From Bin87 sp965115825 (GTDB lineage: Bacteria > Chloroflexota > Dehalococcoidia > Lucifugimonadales > UBA3495), in the NCBI GenBank assembly GCA_965115825.1, contig OZ220464.1:124001-188000 (forward strand): 64,000 nucleotides of DNA, read 5' to 3'. Shown one piece after another: positions 51,860 through 61,601 of the stretch (its first letter is position 1; each line of letters begins with the position of its first letter). The notes beneath the pieces are model-generated. The model ran no database searches. It saw only the letters and a list, made by a program, of their open reading frames with translations, and was not told the DNA's origin. Both the position numbers and the translations under genes were made by a program.

Positions 51860-52387
51860 ATGGCCAGGGACGTAACGATTCATACCGATACCGCCGAGGA
51901 AACGCGCCGCTTGGGGGAGATTATTGGCCAGGGGGCCGGCCCCGGAGACGTGTATCTGCTTACCGGGCCACTGGGGGCCGGCAAGACCTGCCTGACCCAG
52001 GGCATTGCCCGGGGTCTGGGGGTTGACGGGTACGCGCGCAGCCCTACGTTTGTGCTGGTGACGCGCTACCGGGGTCGCCTTGCGCTGCATCACGCGGATC
52101 TTTATCGGATTGACCAGCCGGCGGAGGCTTGGGATTTGGGGCTGGAGGATGTTATTGCCGCCGGTGAAGACGTGCTGGTTGTAGAATGGGCCGACCGCGC
52201 CGGGGACATATTCCCGGACGATGCGTTGTGGATTGGGCTGGACTATGCGGTGGAGGGCAATCCCGTCGCCGGGGAGGTTGTTCCGGGCGAAGACGGCGCG
52301 CTGCCAGCGCGCCATAGCATCGTTATTGAGGATGCGCCAGAGCGGTTTGCAGAGCTGCTGGCCCGGCTGACGGCGGGGAGCGACTGA
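51860..52387 (+). CDS. tsaE: tRNA t6A synthesis ATPase TsaE
   Basis: 175 residues with Walker A GPLGAGKTCLTQGIARGLG, SPTFVLVTRY, HHADLYRI and VVEWADRAG, the conserved TsaE set. It drives turnover of the TsaBDE complex making N6-threonylcarbamoyladenosine. The stop overlaps the tsaB start as TGATG. A C-terminal extension of about 25 residues beyond typical TsaE is present. Confidence 0.93.
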   Translation: MARDVTIHTDTAEETRRLGEIIGQGAGPGDVYLLTGPLGAGKTCLTQGIARGLGVDGYARSPTFVLVTRYRGRLALHHADLYRIDQPAEAWDLGLEDVIAAGEDVLVVEWADRAGDIFPDDALWIGLDYAVEGNPVAGEVVPGEDGALPARHSIVIEDAPERFAELLARLTAGSD

Positions 52388-53118
52388 TGCTGTTGTCCAT
52401 TGACACCTCGTCGCGGTATGGGGGCGTGGCTCTGTCCGACGCCGATGGAAGGGTAGTAGAGGCCCGGCTGTGGCATTCCGCTGCAAATCACACCAGGCAG
52501 CTGATGCCGGCGGCGGCGGAACTGCTGGTGGCCCGCAATCTGCCGGCCGCGGAGCTGGACGGGGTAGCGGTGGCGTTGGGGCCGGGGCCGTTCAGCGCGC
52601 TGCGGGTAGGGGTCAGCGCGGCGAAAGGGCTGGCGATGGCCGGCGGATTTCCGATAGTGGGGATTGATACACTGGCGCTGGAGGCGATGGCGCACCTCAG
52701 GAGCGACGGCGTGGCGACGGCGTGGCTGGAGGCCGGGCGGAACGAGGTCGCCGCAGGCTGGTTTGGAGGGGACGGAGAGCGAGTTCAGGAGGATGCCATC
52801 GCGTCTCCGGAGGAATTGCTGGGGAGGGCCGGAGCGGAGAGCGGGCCGGTGATTTACTGCGGAGAGGCGGCCAACGGCCGGGCGGAGGCCATCCGGGGCG
52901 CCGGGTTGGACAGGGCATCGGTTGCGTCGTGGACGCCGGCCGGCCGGCTGTGGGCGCTGGCGGAACTGGCCGCGGCGCGCGTCAGGGATGGAGATTGCGA
53001 TGACCTGTCGTCTCTGCAACCCTATTATCTGAGGATGCCTACCATAGGAACGGCCAAACGGCGGGACCGGGTGCGGCAGGGTCGTACCGCTACGCGGAAC
53101 CAGACGGGTCAAAACTGA
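52387..53118 (+). CDS. tsaB: tRNA t6A synthesis protein TsaB
   Basis: 243 residues, beginning MLLSIDTSSRYGGVALSDAD, with HTRQLMPAAAELL and VALGPGPFSALRVGVSAAKG, the ASKHA-fold TsaB signature. It is the non-catalytic partner of TsaD, which is not in the window. It overlaps tsaE and is followed by ndk 18 bases later. Confidence 0.93.
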   Translation: MLLSIDTSSRYGGVALSDADGRVVEARLWHSAANHTRQLMPAAAELLVARNLPAAELDGVAVALGPGPFSALRVGVSAAKGLAMAGGFPIVGIDTLALEAMAHLRSDGVATAWLEAGRNEVAAGWFGGDGERVQEDAIASPEELLGRAGAESGPVIYCGEAANGRAEAIRGAGLDRASVASWTPAGRLWALAELAAARVRDGDCDDLSSLQPYYLRMPTIGTAKRRDRVRQGRTATRNQTGQN

Positions 53119-53136
53119 ACAGGAGACTTGCAATTT

Positions 53137-53589
53137 ATGGAACGAACCTTTGTGGCCGTCAAGCCAGACGGCATACAGCGAGGCCTGATTGGAGAGGTGA
53201 TATCGCGGTTGGAGCGTCGGGGGTTGAAGCTGGTGGGCATTCGCCTGATGGTAGTGGATGAGGATTTGGCGCGTCTCCATTATGCGGAGCACGTGAACCG
53301 ACCATTTTTCCCGTCGCTGGTGGATTTCATCACTTCGGGGCCGATCGTGGCGATGATTTGGGAGGCGGACAATGCGGTGGCGCTGTCGCGGCAAACGATA
53401 GGTTCCACGAACCCGGCGGAGGCGACGCCGGGGACGATACGCGCGGACTTGGGGATTGACACCAGCCGCAATATCGTCCACGGTTCGGACAGCCCGGAGT
53501 CGGCGGAACGGGAAATCAACCTGTTCTTTGATCCGGAGCACGCTTTGGATTACGCGCGAAGCACTGACCCGTGGCTTAGAGAATCCTGA
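53137..53589 (+). CDS. ndk: Nucleoside diphosphate kinase
   Basis: 150 residues, beginning MERTFVAVKPDGIQRGLIGE, with the phospho-acceptor His in NIVHGSDS and the RADLGIDTSRN loop. It equilibrates nucleoside di- and triphosphates. AGGAG (53121-53125) lies 11 bases upstream of the ATG; a TTG nine bases earlier is too close to it. Its last 14 bases overlap the convergent rsfS gene. Confidence 0.95.
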   Translation: MERTFVAVKPDGIQRGLIGEVISRLERRGLKLVGIRLMVVDEDLARLHYAEHVNRPFFPSLVDFITSGPIVAMIWEADNAVALSRQTIGSTNPAEATPGTIRADLGIDTSRNIVHGSDSPESAEREINLFFDPEHALDYARSTDPWLRES

Positions 53590-53959
53590 CGACCTGGGGG
53601 GCGCGGTTCCACAGGCGTTCGAGGTTGAAGAATGCGCGCTCTTCCGGCCCGAAAATGTGAATGAGGACGTCGGCAAAGTCCAAGAGGACCCAGCCGGAGG
53701 CGGGGGAGCCTTCGCGGTGGTGTCGGGGGACGCCGGCTTGCTTCATAGCATTGGAGAGGTCTTCTTCCAGGGCTTCGATCTGGCGGGCGGAGTCAGCGGT
53801 CATGACCACGAAGTAGTCGGCGAAGGGGGCCAGGTCTCTGAGGTCGAGCATTACGATGTCGGTGGCCAGCTTTTCGGCGGCGACGTCGACGGCGAGGCGG
53901 GCGACTTCGGTGGGGTTCAGCGTGTTGGCAGTGGTCATGGTCATGGGGGTGAGGTTCAT
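53576..53959 (-). CDS. rsfS: Ribosomal silencing factor RsfS
   Basis: 127 residues with LNPTEVARLAVDVAAEK, DLRDLAPFADYFVVMTADS and the C-terminal GWVLLDFADVLIHIFGPEER, the RsfS (Iojap) signature. It binds uL14 and blocks subunit joining under starvation. Three ATG codons lie close together near the start (53959, 53944, 53938); none has a strong ribosome site. It is convergent with ndk and overlaps it by 14 bases. Confidence 0.92.
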   Translation of the reverse strand: MNLTPMTMTTANTLNPTEVARLAVDVAAEKLATDIVMLDLRDLAPFADYFVVMTADSARQIEALEEDLSNAMKQAGVPRHHREGSPASGWVLLDFADVLIHIFGPEERAFFNLERLWNRAPQVVRIL

Positions 53960-53996
53960 CGGGTATTACGAGAGTATAGGCCGGGAGGGGGCCGCC

Positions 53997-54030
53997 TTGC
54001 AATCCCTGTAGTTTGTGATATATTACACAA
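53997..54030 (+). promoter_or_regulatory. gltB promoter with palindrome
   Basis: TTGCAA (53997-54002), a 16-base spacer and an extended -10 TGA-TATATT (to 54024). The -10 lies inside an inverted repeat TTGTG-ATATATTA-CACAA (54013-54030), a possible repressor site. The leader is about 108 bases. Confidence 0.55.
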
Positions 54031-54138
54031 GTCAATTTTCCGGCGGAGCCGCTACGCCGTGTTGTCCCGACAACGCGGGGACGTTTCCCCGCCCGTTGCG
54101 GGCAGTTTTTCCGTTAAATTTTGATGTAGGGTACTGCT

Positions 54139-57100
54139 ATGAATTCGCTCAAAGAACTGGCTCAGTCCGGCTTGTATGCTCCGGAGCAGGAGCATGACGC
54201 TTGCGGCGTCGGCATGGTGGCCAACGTCAAGGGCGAAAAGACGCACTCCATCATTACGGAGTCCTTGCAGGTACTGGACAATCTGGGGCATCGCGGCGCG
54301 TCCGGCTCGGATGCTGAAACGGGCGACGGAGCCGGCATTCTGGTGCAGATGCCCGATGCCTTTTTCCGGAAGGTTACGGCTGGCACGGGCATTGCGCTGC
54401 CGGCCGAGGGGGAGTATGGCGTCGGTATGGCGTTTCTGCCTCAGGAGGCCGGGGCGGTGGCGGCTTGCGTGGCGCACATTGAGAAAGTGGTTGCCGGCGA
54501 GGGTCTGACCCTGCTGGGTTGGAGGGATGCGCCCGTTGACCATTCCGCCATCGGGCACGATGCGCGGGCCGTCTGCCCGGTTATTCGTCAGTTTTTCGTC
54601 GGGAAAGGCGCGGCCGGCATAGCTGACCGGGTGGCCTTTGAGCGGAAGCTGTACGTAACTCGTCAGGTGATTACGCATACTCTGACGGAAATCGGCATAA
54701 GCACCGCCGACGCTGATTTCTTTTACCTGTGCAGCCTCAGCTGCAACACGGTGGTGTACAAGGGTCTGTTGGTGTCGTATCAGCTGGCACGGTTTTACCT
54801 TGACCTGAACGATGCGGCCATGGTGTCGGCGTTTGCCTTGGTGCATTCCCGATTCAGCACCAACACGCTGGGGCACTGGAAGCTGGCGCATCCGTACCGC
54901 TATCTGGCGCACAACGGCGAAATCAACACAGTGCGGGGCAATATCAACTGGATGCATGCGCGGGAGCAGCAGTTCAGTTCGTCGCTTTACGGAGACGATG
55001 CGCGCAAACTGGCGCCCATCTGTGACCCGGCAGCCAGCGACACGGCCAGTTTTGACAGCGCGCTGGAGCTGTTGGTGATGACCGGGCGGGAACTGGCCCA
55101 TGCCATGCTGATGATGATTCCGGAAGCCTGGGAGCAGCACGAAACGATGCCTCAGGAGAAGAAGGACTTTTACGAATATCACTCGTGCATGATGGAGCCT
55201 TGGGACGGCCCGGCGATGATGCTGGCGACCGACGGTAAGGACGTTTGCGCAGTGCTGGACCGCAACGGTCTGCGTCCATTCCGGTATGCCATTACGCACG
55301 ACGACAAGTTGGTTATGGCGTCGGAGACGGGGGTGCTGGAGCTGCCGCCGGAGAGTATTCGGGAGAAGGGCAGGCTACAGCCGGGGCGGATGTTCCTGGT
55401 CAGTTTTGACGAGGGGCGCATCATCGGCGATGAAGAGCTGAAGCATACGCTGGCGAATCGGCAGCCCTACGGCGAATGGCTCAAAGAGAACAAGGCCGAG
55501 CTTGACGAGCTGCCGGCGGCTTTACCGCTGGCGCCGGCGGGCGGGTCTGACCTGCGTCAGCAGCAGCGGGCCTTCGGGTACACGGTTGAGGAGCTGCGGA
55601 TGCTGACCACGCCCATGGCGGCTGATGGCTATGAAGCCATCGGGTCCATGGGGAACGACGCCGCGCTGGCCGTGCTGTCGGACCAGAACCGCTTGCTGTT
55701 CGACTACTTCAAGCAGCTGTTCGCCCAGGTGTCCAACCCGCCGTTGGACGCGATACGGGAAGAGCTGGTTACGTCGTTGGGCGCGTTTATAGGCACTGAA
55801 CAGAACCTGTTTGACGAAACGGCGCAGCACTGCCGGCAGCTGCGCCTGAAATCGCCGCTGCTTACCGATGATCAGATGGCGAAAATCCGTGGGCTGGATT
55901 TACCCGGCCTGTCGTCGGTGACGCTGTCGACGCTATTTGACGCCCGGGCGGGTTCAATGCAGCAGGCTCTGGATGACCTGTGCACTGCGGCGTCGCGGGC
56001 AATTGCCGGCGGCAAGAACGTTATTATCCTGTCCGACCGGGGTGTGGACGCCAATCATGCGCCGATTCCGAGCCTGCTGGCGACGGGCGCGGTGCATCAC
56101 CATCTGACCAGGGAAGGCACCCGCACCCGCGCCGGCTTGGTAGTGGAGTCGGGGGAGCCCCGGGAGGTGCAGCATTTCTGCCTGCTTATCGGCTACGGGG
56201 CCGGCGGAATCAATCCCTACCTGGCATTGGAATCGGCCCGCGACCTGGCCGAAAGAGGGGAACTCAACGGGACCAAGCCGGATTGTGCCGTCTATAATTT
56301 CATCAAGGCCAATGAGAAGGGCATCCTCAAAGTAATGTCCAAGATGGGCATTTCCACGGTGCAGTCGTATCGTGGGGCGCAGATATTCGAGGCTATCGGC
56401 TTGAACGACGAGCTGGTTGAGCGGTACTTTACGCGCACTCCGTCGCGCATTCAGGGCATCGGGCTGGACATTGTTGAAGAGGAGGCCTTACAGCGCCATC
56501 GCTCGGCCTTTGAGGATCCTTTTGTGCCGGGGATGCAGGAGCTGGACATGGGGGGCCAGTACCAATGGCGTCGGCATGGCGAGTTCCATCAGTGGAATCC
56601 CGAGAGCATCGCCAAGTTGCAGTATGCTACCCGAGCCAATGACCCCGCTGCGTACCGGCAGTTTGCCGATGAAGTCAATGACCAGAGCCGGAGAATGGCG
56701 ACGCTGCGCGGTTTGCTGGAGTTCAGGGACGGGGAGCCGGTTCCGATAGAGGAGGTTGAGCCGGCGGTGGAAATCGTCAAGCGGTTTGCTACGGGGGCAA
56801 TTTCGCTGGGTTCCATCAGCCGGGAGGCTCACGAAACCATGGCTATTGCGATGAACCGGCTGGGGGGGCGCAGCAACACCGGCGAGGGCGGTGAAGATTA
56901 CCACCGCTACGCTTTGGACGAAAACGGCGACAACCGCTCCAGCGCCATCAAGCAGGTAGCTTCGGGTCGGTTCGGCGTTACCCCTAATTATCTGGTGAAT
57001 GCCACCGACTTGCAGATTAAGATGGCGCAGGGTTCCAAGCCCGGCGAGGGGGGGCAGCTGCCGGGCCACAAGGTTGACGAGTACATTGGATGGGTGCGGC

Positions 57101-58677
57101 ATACGACGCCCGGCGTTGAGCTGATTTCGCCGCCGCCGCATCACGACATTTATTCCATCGAAGACCTGGCGCAGCTCATCCATGACTTGAAGAACATTAA
57201 CCCGGAGGCCCGCATTCATGTGAAGCTGGTTTCCGAGGTTGGCGTTGGCACTATCGCTGCCGGCGTCTCGAAAGGCCACGGCGACGTGGTTCTAATCAGC
57301 GGACACGATGGCGGCACTGGGGCGTCGCCGGAGTCTTCCATCAAGCACGCCGGCCTTCCCTGGGAGTTGGGCGTGGCGGAAACGCAGCAAGTGCTCGTGG
57401 CCAACGACCTGCGCAGCCGCATCGTGGTGCAAACGGACGGCCAGCTGAAAACGGGCCGGGACGTTGCCATCGCTGCGCTGCTGGGTGCGGAAGAGTTTGG
57501 GATGGCTACCGCCGCACTTATTGTCAACGGCTGTATTATGCTGCGCAAGTGTCATCTGAATACCTGCTCGGTGGGCATAGCGACCCAGGATCCGGAACTT
57601 CGCAAGCGTTTCGCCGGACAGCCGGGGCATCTGGTCAACTACTTTTACTTTGTGGCCGAGGAGCTGCGGGAGATTATGGCGGAACTGGGCTTCCGCACCG
57701 TTGCCGAGATGGTGGGTCGGGTGGACAAGCTGGAAACGCGCCGGGCGGTTGGCCACTGGAAGGCCGCCGGCATTGACCTTTCCCGCCTGCTGACGATGCC
57801 GCGCCGGGCGGAGCGAGTCCCGACGTACTGCTGCATTGGACAAGACCATGGGCTGCATAAGGCGCTGGACCATCAGCTTATAGCGCAAGCACAGCCGGCC
57901 ATTGACAGAGGCGAGCCGGTGGAAATCAGACTGCCGGTGTCCAACTCCAACCGCACCGTTGGGGCGATGCTCAGCGGACGAATTTCGCGGAAATACGGCG
58001 AGGAGGGCCTGCCCGATGGAACCATCAAAATCAATCTGAACGGCTCCGGGGGGCAGAGCTTCGGGGCGTTCCTGGCGCCGGGCGTTTCCATCAGGCTGTC
58101 GGGCGACACCAACGACTATATGGGCAAAGGCATCGGCGGCGGCCGCATCGTCATTGTGCCGCCGGAAGGTTCGGGATTTGCGCCTGAGGACAACATAATC
58201 ATCGGCAACGTGGCCCTGTACGGGGCTACGGGCGGCGATGTGTTTATCCGGGGCCGGGCGGGCGAGCGGTTCGCCGTGCGCAACAGCGGCGCGAGGGCCG
58301 TGGTGGAAGGCGTCGGCGACCACGGCTGCGAGTATATGACCGGCGGGGTTGTCGCCATAATCGGGAGTACGGGGCGGAACTTTGCGGCCGGCATGAGCGG
58401 CGGCATTGCCTTTGTCTATGACCCCGGCGGCGATTTCCACATTAGTTTCAACGCGGGTATGGCAGATCTGGAAGACCTGACGGAGCAGGGGGATATTGAC
58501 CTGCTGCATGATATGTTGAGCGAGCATTTGGAGCGCACCGGCAGCGGGCCGGCCCGACGCATCCTGGGCGACTGGCGCGCCAGCATCGGCAACTTCCGCA
58601 AGGTGATGCCCCGGGACTATCGCCGTGTTCTGCAAGAGCGGGCCCAGCGGCAGACGGCGGAACTGGCAACGGTTTGA
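54139..58677 (+). CDS. gltB: Glutamate synthase large subunit
   Basis: 1512 residues, full length. The Ntn glutaminase begins at C22 (DACGVGMVA) after a 21-residue propeptide. A central domain follows, then the FMN-binding synthase domain (KPGEGGQLPGHKV, HDGGTGASPESSIK), the 3Fe-4S motif CIMLRKCHLNTCSVGIATQD, and the C-terminal Gly-rich beta-helix (GRISRKYGEEG, GGGRIVIVPP). It transfers the amide of glutamine to 2-oxoglutarate. The stop overlaps the gltD start (TGATG). Confidence 0.97.
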   Translation: MNSLKELAQSGLYAPEQEHDACGVGMVANVKGEKTHSIITESLQVLDNLGHRGASGSDAETGDGAGILVQMPDAFFRKVTAGTGIALPAEGEYGVGMAFLPQEAGAVAACVAHIEKVVAGEGLTLLGWRDAPVDHSAIGHDARAVCPVIRQFFVGKGAAGIADRVAFERKLYVTRQVITHTLTEIGISTADADFFYLCSLSCNTVVYKGLLVSYQLARFYLDLNDAAMVSAFALVHSRFSTNTLGHWKLAHPYRYLAHNGEINTVRGNINWMHAREQQFSSSLYGDDARKLAPICDPAASDTASFDSALELLVMTGRELAHAMLMMIPEAWEQHETMPQEKKDFYEYHSCMMEPWDGPAMMLATDGKDVCAVLDRNGLRPFRYAITHDDKLVMASETGVLELPPESIREKGRLQPGRMFLVSFDEGRIIGDEELKHTLANRQPYGEWLKENKAELDELPAALPLAPAGGSDLRQQQRAFGYTVEELRMLTTPMAADGYEAIGSMGNDAALAVLSDQNRLLFDYFKQLFAQVSNPPLDAIREELVTSLGAFIGTEQNLFDETAQHCRQLRLKSPLLTDDQMAKIRGLDLPGLSSVTLSTLFDARAGSMQQALDDLCTAASRAIAGGKNVIILSDRGVDANHAPIPSLLATGAVHHHLTREGTRTRAGLVVESGEPREVQHFCLLIGYGAGGINPYLALESARDLAERGELNGTKPDCAVYNFIKANEKGILKVMSKMGISTVQSYRGAQIFEAIGLNDELVERYFTRTPSRIQGIGLDIVEEEALQRHRSAFEDPFVPGMQELDMGGQYQWRRHGEFHQWNPESIAKLQYATRANDPAAYRQFADEVNDQSRRMATLRGLLEFRDGEPVPIEEVEPAVEIVKRFATGAISLGSISREAHETMAIAMNRLGGRSNTGEGGEDYHRYALDENGDNRSSAIKQVASGRFGVTPNYLVNATDLQIKMAQGSKPGEGGQLPGHKVDEYIGWVRHTTPGVELISPPPHHDIYSIEDLAQLIHDLKNINPEARIHVKLVSEVGVGTIAAGVSKGHGDVVLISGHDGGTGASPESSIKHAGLPWELGVAETQQVLVANDLRSRIVVQTDGQLKTGRDVAIAALLGAEEFGMATAALIVNGCIMLRKCHLNTCSVGIATQDPELRKRFAGQPGHLVNYFYFVAEELREIMAELGFRTVAEMVGRVDKLETRRAVGHWKAAGIDLSRLLTMPRRAERVPTYCCIGQDHGLHKALDHQLIAQAQPAIDRGEPVEIRLPVSNSNRTVGAMLSGRISRKYGEEGLPDGTIKINLNGSGGQSFGAFLAPGVSIRLSGDTNDYMGKGIGGGRIVIVPPEGSGFAPEDNIIIGNVALYGATGGDVFIRGRAGERFAVRNSGARAVVEGVGDHGCEYMTGGVVAIIGSTGRNFAAGMSGGIAFVYDPGGDFHISFNAGMADLEDLTEQGDIDLLHDMLSEHLERTGSGPARRILGDWRASIGNFRKVMPRDYRRVLQERAQRQTAELATV

Positions 58678-60128
58678 TGATGGGGAAAATTACCGGGTTC
58701 ATTGAGTTTGAGCGCGTCGGGCCGGAGCGGCGTCCCCCGGCAGAGCGTGTTGGCGACTATCGGGAGTATTATCACCGCTGGTCTGACCGGCAGGCGATGG
58801 AGCAGGGCGGCCGCTGCATGGACTGCGCGGTTCCGTTTTGCCACATGGGTTGTCCTTTGGGCAACGTTATCCCTGACTTCAACCATCAGGTTTACCAGGG
58901 CAACTGGCAGCGGGCACTGGAAATTCTGCTAAGCACCAACAACTTTCCGGAGTTCACCGGGCGCATTTGCCCGGCCCCCTGCGAGGCGTCCTGCGTGCTC
59001 AGCATCAACGCCGACCCGGTTACCATTGAGTACATAGAGAAGGAAATCAGCGATCGGGGTTATGAGCAGGGCTGGATTAGGCCGATGCCGCCGGAAACCC
59101 GCACCGGCAAAACCGTCGCCGTGGTGGGAAGCGGCCCCTCGGGCCTGGCCGCCGCGCAGCAGCTCAACCGGGCAGGGCATAGGGTCACAGTGATGGAGAG
59201 GGCGGACTACATTGGCGGCTTGCTGATGCTGGGCATCCCCGATTTCAAGCTGGAGAAGTCCGTAGTTCGGCGTCGCGTGGCGATGATGGAAGCCGAGGGG
59301 GTGGAGTTTCGCACCGGGGTCAACGTGGGCGTGAATTACCCGGTGGAGCAGCTGCTGGCGGAGTACGATGCGGTGTGTCTCACCGGAGGCTCTACGAAAG
59401 CCCGGGACCTTGACTTGCCGGGCCGGGAGCTGGACGGCGTACACTTTGCCATGGAATACCTGCCGCAGCAGAACCGCACGCTGGCCGGCGAAACCGTTGA
59501 GGGCCAGATCAGCGCCGAAGGCAAACGGGTCATCATCCTGGGAGGCGGAGACACGGGCGCCGACTGCCTGGGCACCGCTCACCGCCAGGGCGCGGAGATT
59601 GTGTATCAGTTCGAGCTGCTGGACGAACCGCCGGAGACGCGCCCGGACGATAATCCCTGGCCGCGGTGGCCGATGATTCTGCGGACATCCGGCGCTCATG
59701 AAGAGGGCGGCGTCCGGGACTATAACATCCTTACTAAATCCCTGTCCGGAGAAAATGGGCGGGTGAAGAAGCTGCACGCCGTGCGAGTGGACTGGAGCCG
59801 CGGAGAAAACGGACGGTTACAGATGTCGGAAGCGCCTGGGAGCGAGTTCAGCGTTGACGCCGATTTGGTTCTGCTGGCAATGGGTTTTGTCCATCCGGAG
59901 CACGAGGGCATGCTGGAGCAGCTGGGGGTAGAGTTGGACGCGCGGGGCAACGTCAAAGTGGATGCTGACAAGATGACGTCGGTGCCCGGGGTGTTCGCCG
60001 GCGGCGATATGGTGCGCGGGCAGTCGTTAGTGGTGTGGGCCATCGCCGAGGGACGCGATGCGGCGCAGGGAATTGACCGCTATCTGATGTCGGGCGTCAG
60101 CCACCTGCCGCGTTCCGCCGCCGACTAG
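58677..60128 (+). CDS. gltD: Glutamate synthase small subunit
   Basis: 483 residues from the ATG at 58677. N-terminal 4Fe-4S cysteines are CMDCAVPFCHMGCPLGN and CPAPCEASC. FAD-binding VAVVGSGPSGLAAAQQL and NADPH-binding VIILGGGDTGADCLG follow. It passes electrons to GltB. Ends with a terminator-like hairpin at 60159. Confidence 0.96.
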   Translation: MMGKITGFIEFERVGPERRPPAERVGDYREYYHRWSDRQAMEQGGRCMDCAVPFCHMGCPLGNVIPDFNHQVYQGNWQRALEILLSTNNFPEFTGRICPAPCEASCVLSINADPVTIEYIEKEISDRGYEQGWIRPMPPETRTGKTVAVVGSGPSGLAAAQQLNRAGHRVTVMERADYIGGLLMLGIPDFKLEKSVVRRRVAMMEAEGVEFRTGVNVGVNYPVEQLLAEYDAVCLTGGSTKARDLDLPGRELDGVHFAMEYLPQQNRTLAGETVEGQISAEGKRVIILGGGDTGADCLGTAHRQGAEIVYQFELLDEPPETRPDDNPWPRWPMILRTSGAHEEGGVRDYNILTKSLSGENGRVKKLHAVRVDWSRGENGRLQMSEAPGSEFSVDADLVLLAMGFVHPEHEGMLEQLGVELDARGNVKVDADKMTSVPGVFAGGDMVRGQSLVVWAIAEGRDAAQGIDRYLMSGVSHLPRSAAD

Positions 60129-60158
60129 CGGCTGTACGGACGCGATGGCGCGTCGGTT

Positions 60159-60182
60159 GGGCGGGAATTATCCCGCCCTTAC
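60159..60182. terminator. Hairpin after gltD
   Basis: GGGCGGGA (60159-60166), loop ATTA, TCCCGCCC (60171-60178), then TTACGTTT. It lies at the convergent end of gltD and the HEPN-like gene and could serve both. Confidence 0.7.
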
Positions 60183-60541
60183 GTTTGCTCGTCGAGCAGC
60201 GCAAGGACACGGTTGACATATTCGCGCACGGTGGGACGGTCTGCTTCAATTTCGTATTCTTCCATTTCGTCGTGGAAAAAGTTCTTGTGAAACTTTTCGG
60301 CCACGCTGAACCCGGCAACCAGAAACAAGTCATTGTACTCATTCGCCAAGCGCTGGGCGGCGTTCTTCATATCCCGGTGGGTACGGCGCTGCCAGCCGCG
60401 TTGCGTAGCGATGGCGGTCAGCGCTTCGTTGGCGGCGCCGTACAGTTTCTCGGAGGCCTGCTGCCGTTCGCCGGCGGCAAACTCATGGTCTGAGTCGGTT
60501 AGAAACTTGCGCGCGCATTCGGCGTAATCCTGCTCGGTCAT
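60179..60541 (-). CDS. HEPN-like (PaREP1-type) protein, copy 1
   Basis: 120 residues from the ATG at 60541. The helical sequence MTEQDYAECARKFLTDSD, then AAGERQQASEKLYGAANEAL and RDMKNAAQRLANEY resembles PaREP1/SAV_6107-like HEPN proteins, which are small helical bundles often linked to nucleotidyltransferases or toxins. No RNase-type R-x(4)-H motif is certain (RRTHRDMKN is a possible one). A second copy is upstream at 60660. Confidence 0.7.
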   Translation of the reverse strand: MTEQDYAECARKFLTDSDHEFAAGERQQASEKLYGAANEALTAIATQRGWQRRTHRDMKNAAQRLANEYNDLFLVAGFSVAEKFHKNFFHDEMEEYEIEADRPTVREYVNRVLALLDEQT

Positions 60542-60659
60542 TATAAGCATTCCTTGCGAATTGGCCGGGGCTGGCGTTATTTTACCTTATTTTGCCGGCA
60601 GGCTAGCGGCGATGCCGGGGCATTTAGCCGGAGGGTGCACTGCGATTGGGCAACAGGAA

Positions 60660-61034
60660 CTACCCCACCCTTACGTTTGCTTCGTCGAGCAGCGCAAGGG
60701 CGCGGTTGACGAAGTCGTGCACTGCTGGGCGGTCGACGGCTATTTCGTAATCCTCCATCTCATCGTGAAAGAAGTTCTTGTGGAATTTTTCCGCGATGGC
60801 AAACCCGCCGATTAGAAACCGGTCGCCGTATTCGTCGGCCAACCTTTGGCTGACGTTCTTCATATCCCGGTGGGTACGGCGCTGCCAGCCGCGTTGCGTA
60901 GCGATGGCGGTCAGCGCTTCGTTGGCGGCGCCGTACAGTTTCTCGGAGGCCTGCTGCCGTTCGCCAGCGGCAAACTCACGGTCTGAGTCGGTTAGAAACT
61001 TGCGCGCGCATTCGGCGTAATCCTGCTCGGTCAT
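60660..61034 (-). CDS. HEPN-like (PaREP1-type) protein, copy 2
   Basis: 124 residues. The first 62 residues differ from copy 1 only at one site (DSDR against DSDH), and the DNA including the leader is nearly identical. The C-terminal half is clearly diverged (LADEYGDRFLIGGFAIAEK against LANEYNDLFLVAGFSVAEK), and it ends in an extra ANVRVG. The AAGGAA leader is shared. The pair probably forms homo- or heterodimers; function is unknown. Confidence 0.7.
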   Translation of the reverse strand: MTEQDYAECARKFLTDSDREFAAGERQQASEKLYGAANEALTAIATQRGWQRRTHRDMKNVSQRLADEYGDRFLIGGFAIAEKFHKNFFHDEMEDYEIAVDRPAVHDFVNRALALLDEANVRVG

Positions 61035-61194
61035 TATAAGCGTTCCTTGCGAATTGGCCGGGGTTGGCGTTATTTTACCTTATTTTGCCGATAGGCTGGC
61101 AGAGATGCGGTGGATTGTAATGACGCCCCGGCGTGAATGCGCTAAAATCGGAGCTGATACTGCCGTCTTACGGTACAGAGGGAGGACTGCAATT

Positions 61195-61581
61195 ATGCCT
61201 AATGACAGCAACCGAGCCGTCTTTCCGGCCGAGGGCTGGCGGAACCCCCTTGCGGCGGAACACATCGGGCCGGACCGGTTCGGCAACGGCCAAATGTATG
61301 ACGCCAGCCTTAACGGCGCGCCTTTGATACGCCTCATCTACGACGCGCGGGATAGCGAGATTACGGTTCGCTGCCTGCGCTGCGACCAGCAGGCCCAGGC
61401 CGGGGGGAGGTTTCAGGATTATCGTATGATTGGTATTGTCAGCGTTAACGCCACCGCGCTGCTGGTGCCGATGAATACGCCGCGCATTATGAAGCATCTG
61501 GCCGATGTGCATGACGAGTCAATGGAGGGGATCGACGATCTGGATTTCTTCAACGGGCTGCTGGATTGCTGCGAACTGTGA
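61195..61581 (+). CDS. Hypothetical protein with CxxC
   Basis: 128 residues from the ATG at 61195, with GGAGG about nine bases upstream. It starts MPNDSNRAVFPAEGWRNPLA and contains VRCLRCDQQAQ (CxxC), a downstream H-x(3)-H (KHLADVHDES) and CC near the end, compatible with a small metal-binding protein. I recognise no family. It ends 20 bases before the GMC oxidoreductase gene and is probably co-transcribed with it. Confidence 0.65.
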   Translation: MPNDSNRAVFPAEGWRNPLAAEHIGPDRFGNGQMYDASLNGAPLIRLIYDARDSEITVRCLRCDQQAQAGGRFQDYRMIGIVSVNATALLVPMNTPRIMKHLADVHDESMEGIDDLDFFNGLLDCCEL

Positions 61582-61601
61582 GCTGAACTGAGAGGTTTCT
61601 T

